A stretch of 64,000 nucleotides of DNA from an uncultured Draconibacterium sp. (GTDB lineage: Bacteria > Bacteroidota > Bacteroidia > Bacteroidales > Prolixibacteraceae): NCBI RefSeq assembly GCF_913063105.1, contig NZ_CAJXYQ010000002.1:310001-374000 (forward strand), written 5' to 3'. Under the pieces are notes generated by a model. The model made no database searches, was not told where the DNA came from, and was given only the letters and a program-made list of their open reading frames with translations. How positions within the stretch are numbered: position 1 is the first letter of the stretch; each line of letters begins with the position of its first letter. Positions 30,015 to 40,100 of the stretch are shown here, one piece after another. Both the position numbers and the translations under genes were made by a program.

Positions 30015-31658
30015 ATGTTTATGAACAACAAGTATATCCTTTTTATATTAGCTTTCTTATTCTCCCTAAATCTTTTTGGACAGAAAGCTCCCGAGAATTA
30101 TAAAAATCCTATTCTTCCAGGCTTTTATCCCGACCCATCCATTTGCCGTGTTGGCGATACTTACTACATGGTAAATTCGAGTTTTGAGTGGTGGCCAGGG
30201 CTGCCCATTCATAAAAGTAAGGACCTGGTGAACTGGGAAAAAATCGGGTATGGATTGCATCGCCCCGACCAGATTGTTTACGAAGATGGCTTAAGAAATT
30301 CAAACGGGATTTTTGCGCCAACCATCCGTTACCACGAGGGCACTTTTTACATTATTACAACCATGGTGGGGCAAAAAGGAAATTTTATCATCACCGCAAA
30401 AGACCCGGCCGGCCCATGGAGCGACCCAATGTGGATAAAAGACGCACCGGGTATCGACCCGTCATTGTTTTGGGACGACGATGGTAAATGTTACTACACC
30501 GGAGCCGGAGTAGTGGATGGAACACAAGGCGAATGGCCCGGGAAAAATGGCATTTGGATGCAGGAAATCGACCCGGATAAAGGCATTCTGTTTGGCGAAA
30601 AGAAACAACTGACTTATGGTCATGCGTCCAATGCTCGTTGGGCAGAGGGGCCGCACTTGTTTAGAATTAATGGCGAATACCTCTTGCTAATTGGTGAAGG
30701 TGGAACCGGCGAATACCACGCGGTTACTGTTTTTAACAGTAAAAATCTGTGGGGCCCCTACATCCCAAATCATGCCAACCCGGTGATGACACACCGTCAC
30801 CTGGGGAAAACACACTCCATTGGGCAAACCGGACATGCAGATTTGGTGCAAACACAAAACGGCGACTGGTGGAGTGTAATGCTGGCAAAACGCCATGTGG
30901 ATGGTTTTGTAACCCTTGCCCGCGAAACTTTTTTGGCAAAGGTGATTATGACACAACAAGAAAGTGGTGTAACCCCAATTTTTAATCCGGGTTTAGGTTT
31001 GTTGCAGAAAGAACAAAAACGCCCTGATTTGCCCTGGACGCTTGTTCCTGAGATTCCGCAACGCGACGATTTTAGTGCTGAAAAGCTGGGCTTGCAGTGG
31101 AATTTCCTGCGATCGCCACGATACCAATGGTACTCGCTTAACAACGGACAGCTAAAACTTGAACTTAGGCCCGGGCAGGTAACGGAGTTAGTAAATCCAT
31201 CATTTATTGCGCAACGTACCCGCCATTTTAATTATCGGGCAACAACAAAACTTCAGTTTAAAACAAAAAAGGAGAATGAAAAAGCAGGCCTTGTAATTTA
31301 TCGCCGGCATGGAAATAACTATCAACTGCTAAAAGCAAAAGAAAAAGTAGAGTTGGTAAAAGCTTTTCAAAAAGACAATAAAGGTGAATTTATTCCTGAA
31401 ATTTTGGCCACTGTACCTTATAAAAACGAAGGGGTTGTGTTAAGCGCCAAAGTAGATGGTTTAAAAGTGCAGTTCTATTTTGGCGAGTCGGAAGAAGACT
31501 TAAAATCGATTGGTGAAATTCAGGACTATACCTTGATTTCGGATGAAGTAGCCCAGCGTTTTAACGGAGTTTATGTTGGAATGTATGCCACATCGGCAGG
31601 CGAAGAAAGTAAAAATGAAGCGGTATTTGACTGGTTTGAGTTAAATGGGAATGATTAG
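30015..31658 (+). CDS. GH43 beta-xylosidase-like enzyme with C-terminal concanavalin-like domain (copy 2)
   Basis: A 547-residue paralogue of the preceding gene, with signal peptide MFMNNKYILFILAFLFSLNLFGQ. Catalytic residues are D40 (GFYPDPSICR), D148 (GIDPSLFWDDDG) and E211 (WAEGPHLF). The same GH43_C2 sandwich occupies about 345-545. It keeps WWPGLPIHKSKDLVNWEKIGYGLHR, typical of xylosidase subfamilies, and lacks the CTCVGC segment of copy 1. Two diverged but intact copies in tandem suggest different linkages or substituents on the same oligosaccharide. Confidence 0.9.
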   Translation: MFMNNKYILFILAFLFSLNLFGQKAPENYKNPILPGFYPDPSICRVGDTYYMVNSSFEWWPGLPIHKSKDLVNWEKIGYGLHRPDQIVYEDGLRNSNGIFAPTIRYHEGTFYIITTMVGQKGNFIITAKDPAGPWSDPMWIKDAPGIDPSLFWDDDGKCYYTGAGVVDGTQGEWPGKNGIWMQEIDPDKGILFGEKKQLTYGHASNARWAEGPHLFRINGEYLLLIGEGGTGEYHAVTVFNSKNLWGPYIPNHANPVMTHRHLGKTHSIGQTGHADLVQTQNGDWWSVMLAKRHVDGFVTLARETFLAKVIMTQQESGVTPIFNPGLGLLQKEQKRPDLPWTLVPEIPQRDDFSAEKLGLQWNFLRSPRYQWYSLNNGQLKLELRPGQVTELVNPSFIAQRTRHFNYRATTKLQFKTKKENEKAGLVIYRRHGNNYQLLKAKEKVELVKAFQKDNKGEFIPEILATVPYKNEGVVLSAKVDGLKVQFYFGESEEDLKSIGEIQDYTLISDEVAQRFNGVYVGMYATSAGEESKNEAVFDWFELNGND

Positions 31659-31741
31659 TAAAAACACCCCCAACTATTAAACTTTTTCCCCTCTTGAAAA
31701 ATTGGGGAAGATTGTAGTTTTGAAAAAAGAAAATTCAGAAA

Positions 31742-33256
31742 ATGGTTCGATTAATTTTAGTTATTATTCTGGTTCAGTTGGTGAGCGTAACAAGTGCACA
31801 AAAAAAGTATGACCCTACCTGGGAATCGCTTTTGCAATACGAAATTCCGCAATGGTATAAAGATGCCAAATTCGGTATTTTTATCCACTGGGGGCCTACA
31901 ACAGTCCCGGCAAACGGTGCCGAGTGGTATGGCTTTCATATGTGGAACGAGGGTGAAGTGGATGCGTTGGGGAATCCGGCCAAGCAACCATCAAGTGCTT
32001 ACAAATATCATGTCGAGAATTTTGGCAAGCCTGAAGATTACGGTTATACCAAATTTATTCCGGAGTTTAAGGCCGAAGATTTTAATGCCAAAGAATGGAT
32101 TGATCTGTTTGTTGAGGCGGGTGCAAAATATGTAGTGCCGGTTGGAGAACATTGCGATGGATTTGCCATGTATAATTCGAAAATAACGCGGTGGAATGCA
32201 GTGAACATGGGACCGAAAACTGATATTGTTGGAGAGCTTTTTTCTGAGGCGCGAAAGCAAGGGCTGAAAGTGGGCACATCGTCGCATTACGCTTATGGCT
32301 GGCATTGGTGGACTTACAAAGACAAATTTGAAACCACCGACCCTGAGCTGGAAGATTTTTACTGGAAAGCCCATGACCGTTGGGAGCCGGCCACCAAAGA
32401 GTGGGTAGAAAACTGGTACAACAGAACCATGGATATGATGGAAAGTTACCAGCCCGATTTGCTGTGGTTCGACCTGGGTTTTTGCGAACCTGCCTACGAA
32501 GAAGCACGCAAAAAAATTCTGGCTAACTATTACAATCAAGGCCTCAAAAATAATCAGGAAGTAGTGTTGAATTACAAAAATATTAAATGGAAACCGGTGC
32601 CTGACGGTGCTGCGGTTTTAGATTTGGAAAGCGGAAAACTGGACCGGATAAGAAGCGAAGTTTGGCAAACCGATATGAGTTTGGGTGGCTGGCGCTGGGG
32701 GTACTGCGAACCCTACGAAATGCGCTCGCCCAATAAGTACCTGCAGGATTTGATTGACATTGTGAGTAAAAATGGGGTACTTTTATTAAACGTTGCACCT
32801 AATAAACATGGTGTTATTCCCAATGACCAGCAAGCTATTCTTCGCGAAATGGGAAGCTGGCTAAAAACAAATGGCGAGGGCATTTACGAAACGGTTCCGT
32901 TTACGGTTTTTGGGCAGGGGCCAAGCAATGCCGAAATGCGCTTGCATGCCAATATTCACGAAAAAGGATTTACGCCAAACGATTTTCGTTACACCCAAAA
33001 AGGACAAAACATTTATGCCTTTTGGTTGGAACAGGACGAACGAAAAGTTGTTGAACTGGATGCTTTAGGTGCCGAAGACCGAATTATAAACGACCCTATC
33101 GTAAAAGTTACTTTGTTGGGGTGCAATGAAGAAATAAAGTGGATTCAGCAAAATAATGAACTGGTAATTGAAGTTCCAAAGTCCTTTAAGTCAAAAAATC
33201 CACTTTGTTTTAAAATTGAATTAAAAGAAATACCAAGTGACATATTTGGTTTGTAG
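31742..33256 (+). CDS. GH29 alpha-L-fucosidase, secreted (copy 3)
   Basis: A 504-residue enzyme with a cleavable signal peptide (MVRLILVIILVQLVSVTSAQ) rather than a lipobox. GH29 motifs: DAKFGIFIHWGPT, VGEHCDGFAMYNS, nucleophile D244 in LLWFDLGF, VWQTDMSLG and GVLLLNVAPNKHG. Copies 1 and 2 have WFDFY(I/L)DR after the nucleophile, whereas this copy has WFDLGFCEP, and SIGKNSW is replaced by SLGGWRW. The acceptor-binding side is therefore likely different. It lies 83 bases after the GH43 pair and 12 before the propeller gene, within the same block. Confidence 0.92.
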   Translation: MVRLILVIILVQLVSVTSAQKKYDPTWESLLQYEIPQWYKDAKFGIFIHWGPTTVPANGAEWYGFHMWNEGEVDALGNPAKQPSSAYKYHVENFGKPEDYGYTKFIPEFKAEDFNAKEWIDLFVEAGAKYVVPVGEHCDGFAMYNSKITRWNAVNMGPKTDIVGELFSEARKQGLKVGTSSHYAYGWHWWTYKDKFETTDPELEDFYWKAHDRWEPATKEWVENWYNRTMDMMESYQPDLLWFDLGFCEPAYEEARKKILANYYNQGLKNNQEVVLNYKNIKWKPVPDGAAVLDLESGKLDRIRSEVWQTDMSLGGWRWGYCEPYEMRSPNKYLQDLIDIVSKNGVLLLNVAPNKHGVIPNDQQAILREMGSWLKTNGEGIYETVPFTVFGQGPSNAEMRLHANIHEKGFTPNDFRYTQKGQNIYAFWLEQDERKVVELDALGAEDRIINDPIVKVTLLGCNEEIKWIQQNNELVIEVPKSFKSKNPLCFKIELKEIPSDIFGL

Positions 33257-33268
33257 AGAAGATTTGAA

Positions 33269-36200
33269 ATGAAGAATTTAATTACATTTTTATTTTTAGC
33301 CCTCACGTTAAGCGTTAACGCACAATCAAATCTAATTCCTGATGGAAGTTTTGAAGAAGGCGTAATTGATGGAGATAACAGCGCTTATTACAAATTAAAC
33401 TGGGAAACCGTTTGGCGCATTTGGCCACATATGCGTTTTGATTACGAAAGCGAAAATGTAAATAGCGGCGAGCGGGCTTTAAAACTTTCGTATGAAGTGT
33501 ATACCGGCTCGGCAGAAAATTACCAACCCACTTTTCGTTGCGAAGCCTTTCCTCCGCTTGAAGATGCCAGCTATCGTTTTTCGTTTTATTATAAAACCGA
33601 TACCGATCGCTCGGGCGAAACCTTCGATTTGCGTTTTAGCGAAGGTACACAGTTGGCTGGCAATCAGAATTTTGCCAATTTTTCGGTGCCCATCGAGGCC
33701 GCAGCAAAAGATGGATTTGTGGAACTTGCCATTGAGTTTCAGACCGGTAAAGAAATGGCCGGCTTTTTACCTTTTATTGAAGTACCCTGGCTCGACGAAA
33801 GCGCCTGGTTTTATTTCGATGATGTAAGCCTGGTAAAAGTGGTTGATACCCCGGAAGCATGGGGCCCAACACCCGAAAACAATGCAACAGGAATAACCAC
33901 TACAACAACACTGAACTGGCAGAGTGGGAAAGGTGCCATTGCTCACAATCTTTATTTTGGTACTTCAGAAAACGAACTGGAATTGCGCGGTGATAGTTTA
34001 AGCTCTAATTTTTATAACCTGGGCAACCTGGAAAACGAAACCCAATACTTTTGGCGCGTTGATGAGATAGATTCGATGGGTGTGGTGGCTACGGGCGAAG
34101 TATGGAATTTTACCACACGAACCTACTACGAGGAATACATGTACAAAGTGAAGAATGAGCGCATGGAATCGGATAGTTTGATTACCTGGAAGCAGTTTGG
34201 CCCGGGTAATTCAGGTTTTGTTAATTTCTTGCGTTACCATCCAACACTACCCGATGTGTGTATTACCTCGCCCGATATGGGAAATACCTATCAAACCAAC
34301 GACAACGGAAAAAGCTGGTACACCATAAAAGACATTGATGGTGATGGCAGTTTTTACCGCTTATACGATGCTTTTTATTCAACAAAAACTGCTGCCTTTG
34401 GTATTGCCATTGAAAGTTCACGTTTGTGGACGACCAGCGACACCGGGCGCCACTGGCAAAACATTAAACACTGCCCCTGGTACGATAACGATGCCGAAGG
34501 TAACGACACCCGCTCGTGGTACCGGAAAGTGTCAGCAGTGGCCATCGACCCGGCTAACGATGATACATGGTATGTTGGGGCCGGAAACTTTTGCCGCGGG
34601 CAGCAACAGCTTTGGGGATCAACAAAAGATGCCAACGCCGAGAATCCACGGGGAGTGGATTCCAACAATATGGGGCGCATTTGGAAAACCAACGATGCCG
34701 GGGCCACCTGGGCCGAACTGACCAGCGGAATAGATGCAAAAGCGCAATTCTCGCGAATTATCGTTCATCCGGAAAACAGCAATATGGTTTTTGCAGGTTC
34801 TAATTATGGCCTGTATAAATCGGTGGATGGGGGCCAAAACTGGACCAATATTGGTGAGGGAAAATTAGATAATAACACCATCATAAACATGGATTATTAC
34901 TACAATGCAGGCACCGGAAAGTTTGTGTTGTATGTTGCCGACCAGGTGCGCTACTATCCTAATGGAAGCAGTACACGTTGCGACGGGGGTATTTTTAAAT
35001 CAGAAGATAATGGTAATACATGGCAAAATATCAACGGGAATATTTACCTCGATATTAACCGTTTAACAGGTGGGGTGCCCTATAACTATTACCTGTATAT
35101 TGCCCGTTGGTTTGGCATTACGGTTGCTGAAGCCCAACAGCAATACCCCGTTAAACCGGTAAAAGCATTGCAATATTTTAATTCGATTAACGTAGATCCA
35201 AGCCAGGAAAATACCTTATACCTTGGTTTTTACGATGCCCAGGTGCAGCAATCCATTATTCCGGGCCGACTTTGGAAAACCACAGATGGAGGCCAAAGCT
35301 GGATTAACACGGCCCGCGATTACGCAACAGCCTGGGAAGCTGACCAAAGTTACTGGCAAGAACGCAATAACCCGGTTAGCGATAATGTAGTAACCGGCCA
35401 CAAGCCAACCAATCAGCAATGGGGAGTTAACTATCCGTTGCGTTCGTTAAGGTATGCAGCCGTTAATTCGCGCGGCGATGTAATGATTTTATATGCACAC
35501 AACACGCTTTTAAGTACGGATGGTGGAGCCACTTTTAACCAGGTGGACGAAACCTATACCGGCAATGGAAATATTATGGGCACTGGCAACAGTAATCTGC
35601 CCGGGCAGTGTTTGTGGCAAGACAAACGTTTAGGTGAAGGAGTTTTGTATTGCGGCTCGGGCGAGCACAACCTTTGGCGAACAACCAACGATGGAAGCAA
35701 TGGTAACCAAGCTGCCAAATTTATTGAAGGTACCCAGGAAAGTGTTTTTGCAGTAACAACACATCCCTGGGATGAAAATACGGTTTATACCACTTCGATG
35801 CGCCAAAAGGATTTGGACAGGATTTTTAAATCGACTGATGGTGGCGAAAACTGGGTTGATTGGGGGAAAGCTACCGAAGCAGAAGAATGGATGCGCACCA
35901 ATCATTTACGCATCGACCCGGTTAATCCGGATAACATGTATTTTGCCGTAACCGAAGTTGCCGGCTCGGGTGGCGGAAGCGGAACCGATGGCCCCGACAA
36001 AGACAAGGAAGGTGGTTTCCATAAATCAACCAATGCCGGTTTGTCGTTCGCACCAAGTAATGCAGGTATGCCTGCCAAAGTTTGGGTACGCGATATTGAA
36101 TTTGACCCGCGCGATGATACGCGTGCTTCACTTTTTGTAGCAGCACCATGGAGCCAGGAGACTGGAACCCAAGGAGGTTTGTTCCATTCAACTAATCGCG

Positions 36201-37117
36201 GACAAAGCTGGACCGAAATACCGGTTGCCGATAATCTGGAAGGAATAAACAATGTGTGTTTCGACCACACCGGACGATTGTATGTAACAGCAGGACGGCG
36301 CGCTGCAAATGGCGATAACGGTGGTGTTTTTTACAGCGATGATTATGGTATAACCTGGACCCAAATATTTGAAGCGCCGTTTATGGATAACTTTGATGTG
36401 TCGCCATTCGACCACAACCTGTTAGTTGTGTCTCAAGGCACATTGGCAAAGAATCCCGGCATTTTTGTGAGTCGCGACCGTGGCCTTACCTGGAGTAAAA
36501 ACAACCGCACAATGGGGCAACCCAATGTAATTACCCAGGTTGAATTTGATTTACACGACGAAACTACGCTTTGGCTTTCGGTAATGGGTAGTGGTTTTTA
36601 TCGTGGCGATTTCCCTCAGGGTACAATATCGCGTAAAATTCGGGTTAGCCCCGGAACGGCCAAAATAAAAGTGGCTGCTACTTTACAACTGGAGCTTACT
36701 TTAAACGAAACTGCGGGGAACGTTATCTACAAATCGGCCAATGAAAGCATTGCTACTGTTACACAAGATGGTTTGGTAACCGGCCAAAAAGAGGGTGCAG
36801 TAAAAATTTGGGTAACTTCGGATGATGGCCGTTATTCGGATTTTGTGTATTTGGTGGTGAACAACATTACAAGCACAACACAGTTTGAAAAAAATGAAAT
36901 TAAAGTATTCCCGAATCCGGCAATTGATAAGCTTTATTTTAGTGGCAATACCGATGATTTTCATTTTCAGTTATTTTCATCAACCGGGATGCTGGTGAAA
37001 AATATCCGAACAAATCAATCGCAGTCGGTTGATGTGTCAGATTTGTCGGGCGGACTGTATGTATTTAAAATTGTTCAGAATAATCGTATCAGTTCGGGGA
37101 AAATTATCAAAAAGTAA
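33269..37117 (+). CDS. Giant Asp-box beta-propeller protein with CBM, FN3-like, Ig-like and T9SS sorting domains
   Basis: A 1282-residue secreted protein: signal peptide (ends SVNAQ), CBM4/9-like jelly roll (about 20-190, 'LIPDGSFEEG' to 'FYFDDVSLV'), an FN3-like domain (about 193-287), then a long propeller region (about 290-1110). The propeller holds about a dozen Asp-box turns of the form S/T-x-D-x-G-x-x-W, such as TNDNGKSW, TSDTGRHW, TNDAGATW, SVDGGQNW, SEDNGNTW, TTDGGQSW, STDGGENW, STNRGQSW, SDDYGITW and SRDRGLTW. A Big_2-type Ig domain (about 1118-1195) and a T9SS type A tail (KVFPNPAIDKLYFSG) follow. Asp-box propellers include GH74, GH33 sialidases and sortilin-like proteins. I cannot name catalytic residues. 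It may be an extracellular endo-hydrolase, lyase or binding protein. Confidence 0.85.
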   Translation: MKNLITFLFLALTLSVNAQSNLIPDGSFEEGVIDGDNSAYYKLNWETVWRIWPHMRFDYESENVNSGERALKLSYEVYTGSAENYQPTFRCEAFPPLEDASYRFSFYYKTDTDRSGETFDLRFSEGTQLAGNQNFANFSVPIEAAAKDGFVELAIEFQTGKEMAGFLPFIEVPWLDESAWFYFDDVSLVKVVDTPEAWGPTPENNATGITTTTTLNWQSGKGAIAHNLYFGTSENELELRGDSLSSNFYNLGNLENETQYFWRVDEIDSMGVVATGEVWNFTTRTYYEEYMYKVKNERMESDSLITWKQFGPGNSGFVNFLRYHPTLPDVCITSPDMGNTYQTNDNGKSWYTIKDIDGDGSFYRLYDAFYSTKTAAFGIAIESSRLWTTSDTGRHWQNIKHCPWYDNDAEGNDTRSWYRKVSAVAIDPANDDTWYVGAGNFCRGQQQLWGSTKDANAENPRGVDSNNMGRIWKTNDAGATWAELTSGIDAKAQFSRIIVHPENSNMVFAGSNYGLYKSVDGGQNWTNIGEGKLDNNTIINMDYYYNAGTGKFVLYVADQVRYYPNGSSTRCDGGIFKSEDNGNTWQNINGNIYLDINRLTGGVPYNYYLYIARWFGITVAEAQQQYPVKPVKALQYFNSINVDPSQENTLYLGFYDAQVQQSIIPGRLWKTTDGGQSWINTARDYATAWEADQSYWQERNNPVSDNVVTGHKPTNQQWGVNYPLRSLRYAAVNSRGDVMILYAHNTLLSTDGGATFNQVDETYTGNGNIMGTGNSNLPGQCLWQDKRLGEGVLYCGSGEHNLWRTTNDGSNGNQAAKFIEGTQESVFAVTTHPWDENTVYTTSMRQKDLDRIFKSTDGGENWVDWGKATEAEEWMRTNHLRIDPVNPDNMYFAVTEVAGSGGGSGTDGPDKDKEGGFHKSTNAGLSFAPSNAGMPAKVWVRDIEFDPRDDTRASLFVAAPWSQETGTQGGLFHSTNRGQSWTEIPVADNLEGINNVCFDHTGRLYVTAGRRAANGDNGGVFYSDDYGITWTQIFEAPFMDNFDVSPFDHNLLVVSQGTLAKNPGIFVSRDRGLTWSKNNRTMGQPNVITQVEFDLHDETTLWLSVMGSGFYRGDFPQGTISRKIRVSPGTAKIKVAATLQLELTLNETAGNVIYKSANESIATVTQDGLVTGQKEGAVKIWVTSDDGRYSDFVYLVVNNITSTTQFEKNEIKVFPNPAIDKLYFSGNTDDFHFQLFSSTGMLVKNIRTNQSQSVDVSDLSGGLYVFKIVQNNRISSGKIIKK

Positions 37118-37125
37118 GAATATAG

Positions 37126-37163
37126 AAAGAGGGGTATTTTTAAAAAAGAGCCCCTCTTTTTTA
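37126..37163. terminator. Bidirectional terminator between convergent genes
   Basis: aaagagggg (37126-37134) pairs perfectly with cccctcttt (37151-37159) over a 16-nt A/T-rich loop, with T runs on the right and A runs on the left. It sits between the plus-strand propeller gene and the minus-strand lyase gene and can serve both. Confidence 0.8.
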
Positions 37164-37181
37164 CCACAATTATCAGCTGAT

Positions 37182-40100
37182 TTACAATTCCTTAAAAAGC
37201 ACTTCGGCACTTAAACCATCTTTACACTCAAATTCAACAATAGTTTGGTTATTTGTAACTGAAATGATTCTGGCATTTTTCACTTTCGCTGTTTCCATTT
37301 CTTTCAGTTGTTTTTCTATTTTCCATTCTCCATTTAGAGTAATTTGCACCTTGTTAGGGCGGCTGGGCCAAAAGAACCATTCTTTTTCGTAAACCGAAAG
37401 CTCGGTGCGGCTTCCGTCGGGTAACAGGTCGTCTTGTCCGTCGTAAATATTTAAATCCGGATCGGCTACTGCTAAAATAAGCTGTCCCTTGCTTTCCTTT
37501 ACCGCAAAAGTGGCTTGTTTGTTAATCGATGTAATCGGACCATTCTTAAAGATTAATCCAGCTTTTTTGTAAACCGCGTAAGCCGTAACTTTTTCTGAAG
37601 GTATTTTAACAATGTGTGCGTTTTCATCAGCCTGGATAACTGATACCGGCGCATTTTCAACCAGGCTATTCATTTCCTTTTCTGAAGTATTGGCGACAAG
37701 AAGGTATTGATAAGCGGCATTCTTTGGAGCTTTGCCGTGTTTGATAAAAGCACAGGCAAAATCGCCCGAAACTTCGCCTTTGTTTTGAAACTGCGGGTTG
37801 GTTTGTGTGCTTTTAATAAGCTGAAATTCTGTGTCCTTCATTGCTAAAAATCCGGTTCCCCGATTGTCAATAACCCAACTGTTTTTTGTCGCATACTTCT
37901 CAAAGGGGAAGGTGCTTACCGGGCCTTCCCACGAGGTAGTTATTTTCTCCGACTTAGCTTTTAATGCTGTTTGAAAAAGGGTGGTTTCTACATCGTAATC
38001 TGTTAAGTTGCTTGTAATATTTGTTCCGATGCAAAGTACTTTATTACCGAAGAAAAAATAGGATTTTTTGCCTGTAAAGTCTTGTAAGTTAAACTTATCG
38101 TGGCCTTTATACTGAAAGACGCTAACACCAATTCCGTAAGTGGTTGCAACGCCACCGGCAAATGCCTGGTCGCTAAACAGGTATTCACCGCCTTCATCGC
38201 GCACCTGTCCGGGGTCTGTAAGCATTTTTTCATAAGGCAAACGTACGCTGGTAACTCCCGGCCATCGGCGAAAATCGTAGCCTTCGTGCCAGTAGCCTTC
38301 TTCCGGTGTCTGGCTGTCGAGGCTTTCCGGGTACGAAACGTCAAGATAACCGTTGGCAATAAAAAGCGGGAATCCAAAATACGATTTTCCCCAGCTTTCA
38401 AAAGGATACACGTATTTTGAGTGGGTTCGCAGCACAATCATCCAGTCGTCGGCCTGACGGTTTAGGGTTACGCACGAATAGGGTAGTTGAGTGATTTGAT
38501 CATAAGTGTACGGCGCAGTATTCGTCATTTGTGCGTTTGTTTTTTTCTTCCAGAAGTCGTGGTTTTCTACCCGGTCGCCTGTATACTTTTGGAGCATGTC
38601 GTTGTACAAGGCTCCCATTTCTGTATCGAAAGCTGGTGCAGAGCAGGCCAGCACAGCCGGAATGGTATAGAATTCGCGGGGCAAACCATAATTTTCAAAC
38701 CGAATATTGGCAAAGGCTTTTGGTGCCATCAGGTTATCGGTAAAAAGGCAGGCCATCAGTTTTTTTGTAACTTTTTTCATGCGCTGGAAGGCTGCTTCTG
38801 TTGCGGCATATTGTGTGCCCGAAAGCAAATAGCCTGCTGCTACACCCCCATAAACCGCCCTTCCACCATAACCAAAAGCATGGCCGGCATGGTGGAAAAA
38901 AGTTCCGTCGGGTTTATAGGTTTCATCAAGTGCGTTGGCATATGCCGTAATAATATTTGAATAGTACGAACTAAAATGTTTAATGTCGCGGGCTTTCTCT
39001 GGTGAATCGGGCTGCATAAGTGCAACCAGCAATTTTTGCGGAACCAGACCTTGTATTTCGTCGGCATTGGCGGCTTTACGTCCTTTAATTTCGTACACAT
39101 ATTCTTCGTTATATACCTGGTTAAAAGCATAAAACCAACGACAAATTTCAATGGCTTTTTCCAGCCTGCCGTGTTTTTCCAACACATCGCGCATCAGGTA
39201 AAATGCCGGTGCCTGTTCACGAATGATGTAGGAATAATGGTGTATCCAGCCCAAACCTTCACCGGTGTCAAAACCCTGGTCAACAGCATAATCAAACAGG
39301 TTGATAAACATTTTCTCCAGTTCGGCTTTAATTGTTGGCGAGTTGGTATAGCTATATAATTTTGCCATATCCAGCAAGGTGTAGCCAAACTCTGGTCGCC
39401 ATTTTTTAATTCCTTCAAATTTTTCTTTTGAAGTGCCCGGAAGCTCAGTAAAATAATCGCCAATAATCCGGTTGTAAATCAGTGGCCGGCCATAAATGGC
39501 GTCACCATCGCGGGTAATTTCAAAAGCCTCATAATCCTGCTTTATTTTTTCAATTTTGTCATCGGTGTATTTGGCTTTCTCGTGCTCCGGAAAAAAGATG
39601 TCGTTTACATTTTGTTCCAGTTTTCGAAAGTCGGCAAAGGTTTCTTCCGTTAGTGGTTCAAGCTTAAAAGTTGGTCGATACTTGCTGAATTCGTACAACA
39701 AATGCGGGTACTGAGCAACCAGTCGCGGATGCCGGTCGATTTCAGGTAGCTGTGGGTTGGCCTGCACTGTTCTGGGATTCATGGTTATGGAAGTGCCCAT
39801 CATATCAAAATAAAAAGTGCCAGAGCCACTTGCCGGTGCGTTAATGGTTACGCGGTTCATCTCTTCGTTTGGAACGCCGCGCATATCGCCACGGTCGTAG
39901 CCAACAGCGCAGGTTCGCCAGCCTGTAAAATTCAGGTTGAAATCAAATTCGCAGTCTACTAACTCGTTGCGACCAAACTGAATACGTATGCGTTGCTGAC
40001 TGGCTTTTTCGTTATAAATGTAGATAAAGAAACCGCGCGGTGGCTCTAATACCGGATTGCTTACAGAACCTCCATGTCCATCGGCAAGTTTCGAGAGATC

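Noticed and set aside
31991-32539. 182-codon minus-strand open frame inside the third GH29
   Set aside because: Antisense shadow of a conserved catalytic domain, with low-complexity hydrophobic composition.
38487-38960. 157-codon plus-strand open frame inside the PL8-like gene
   Set aside because: Antisense shadow; no start context or domain.
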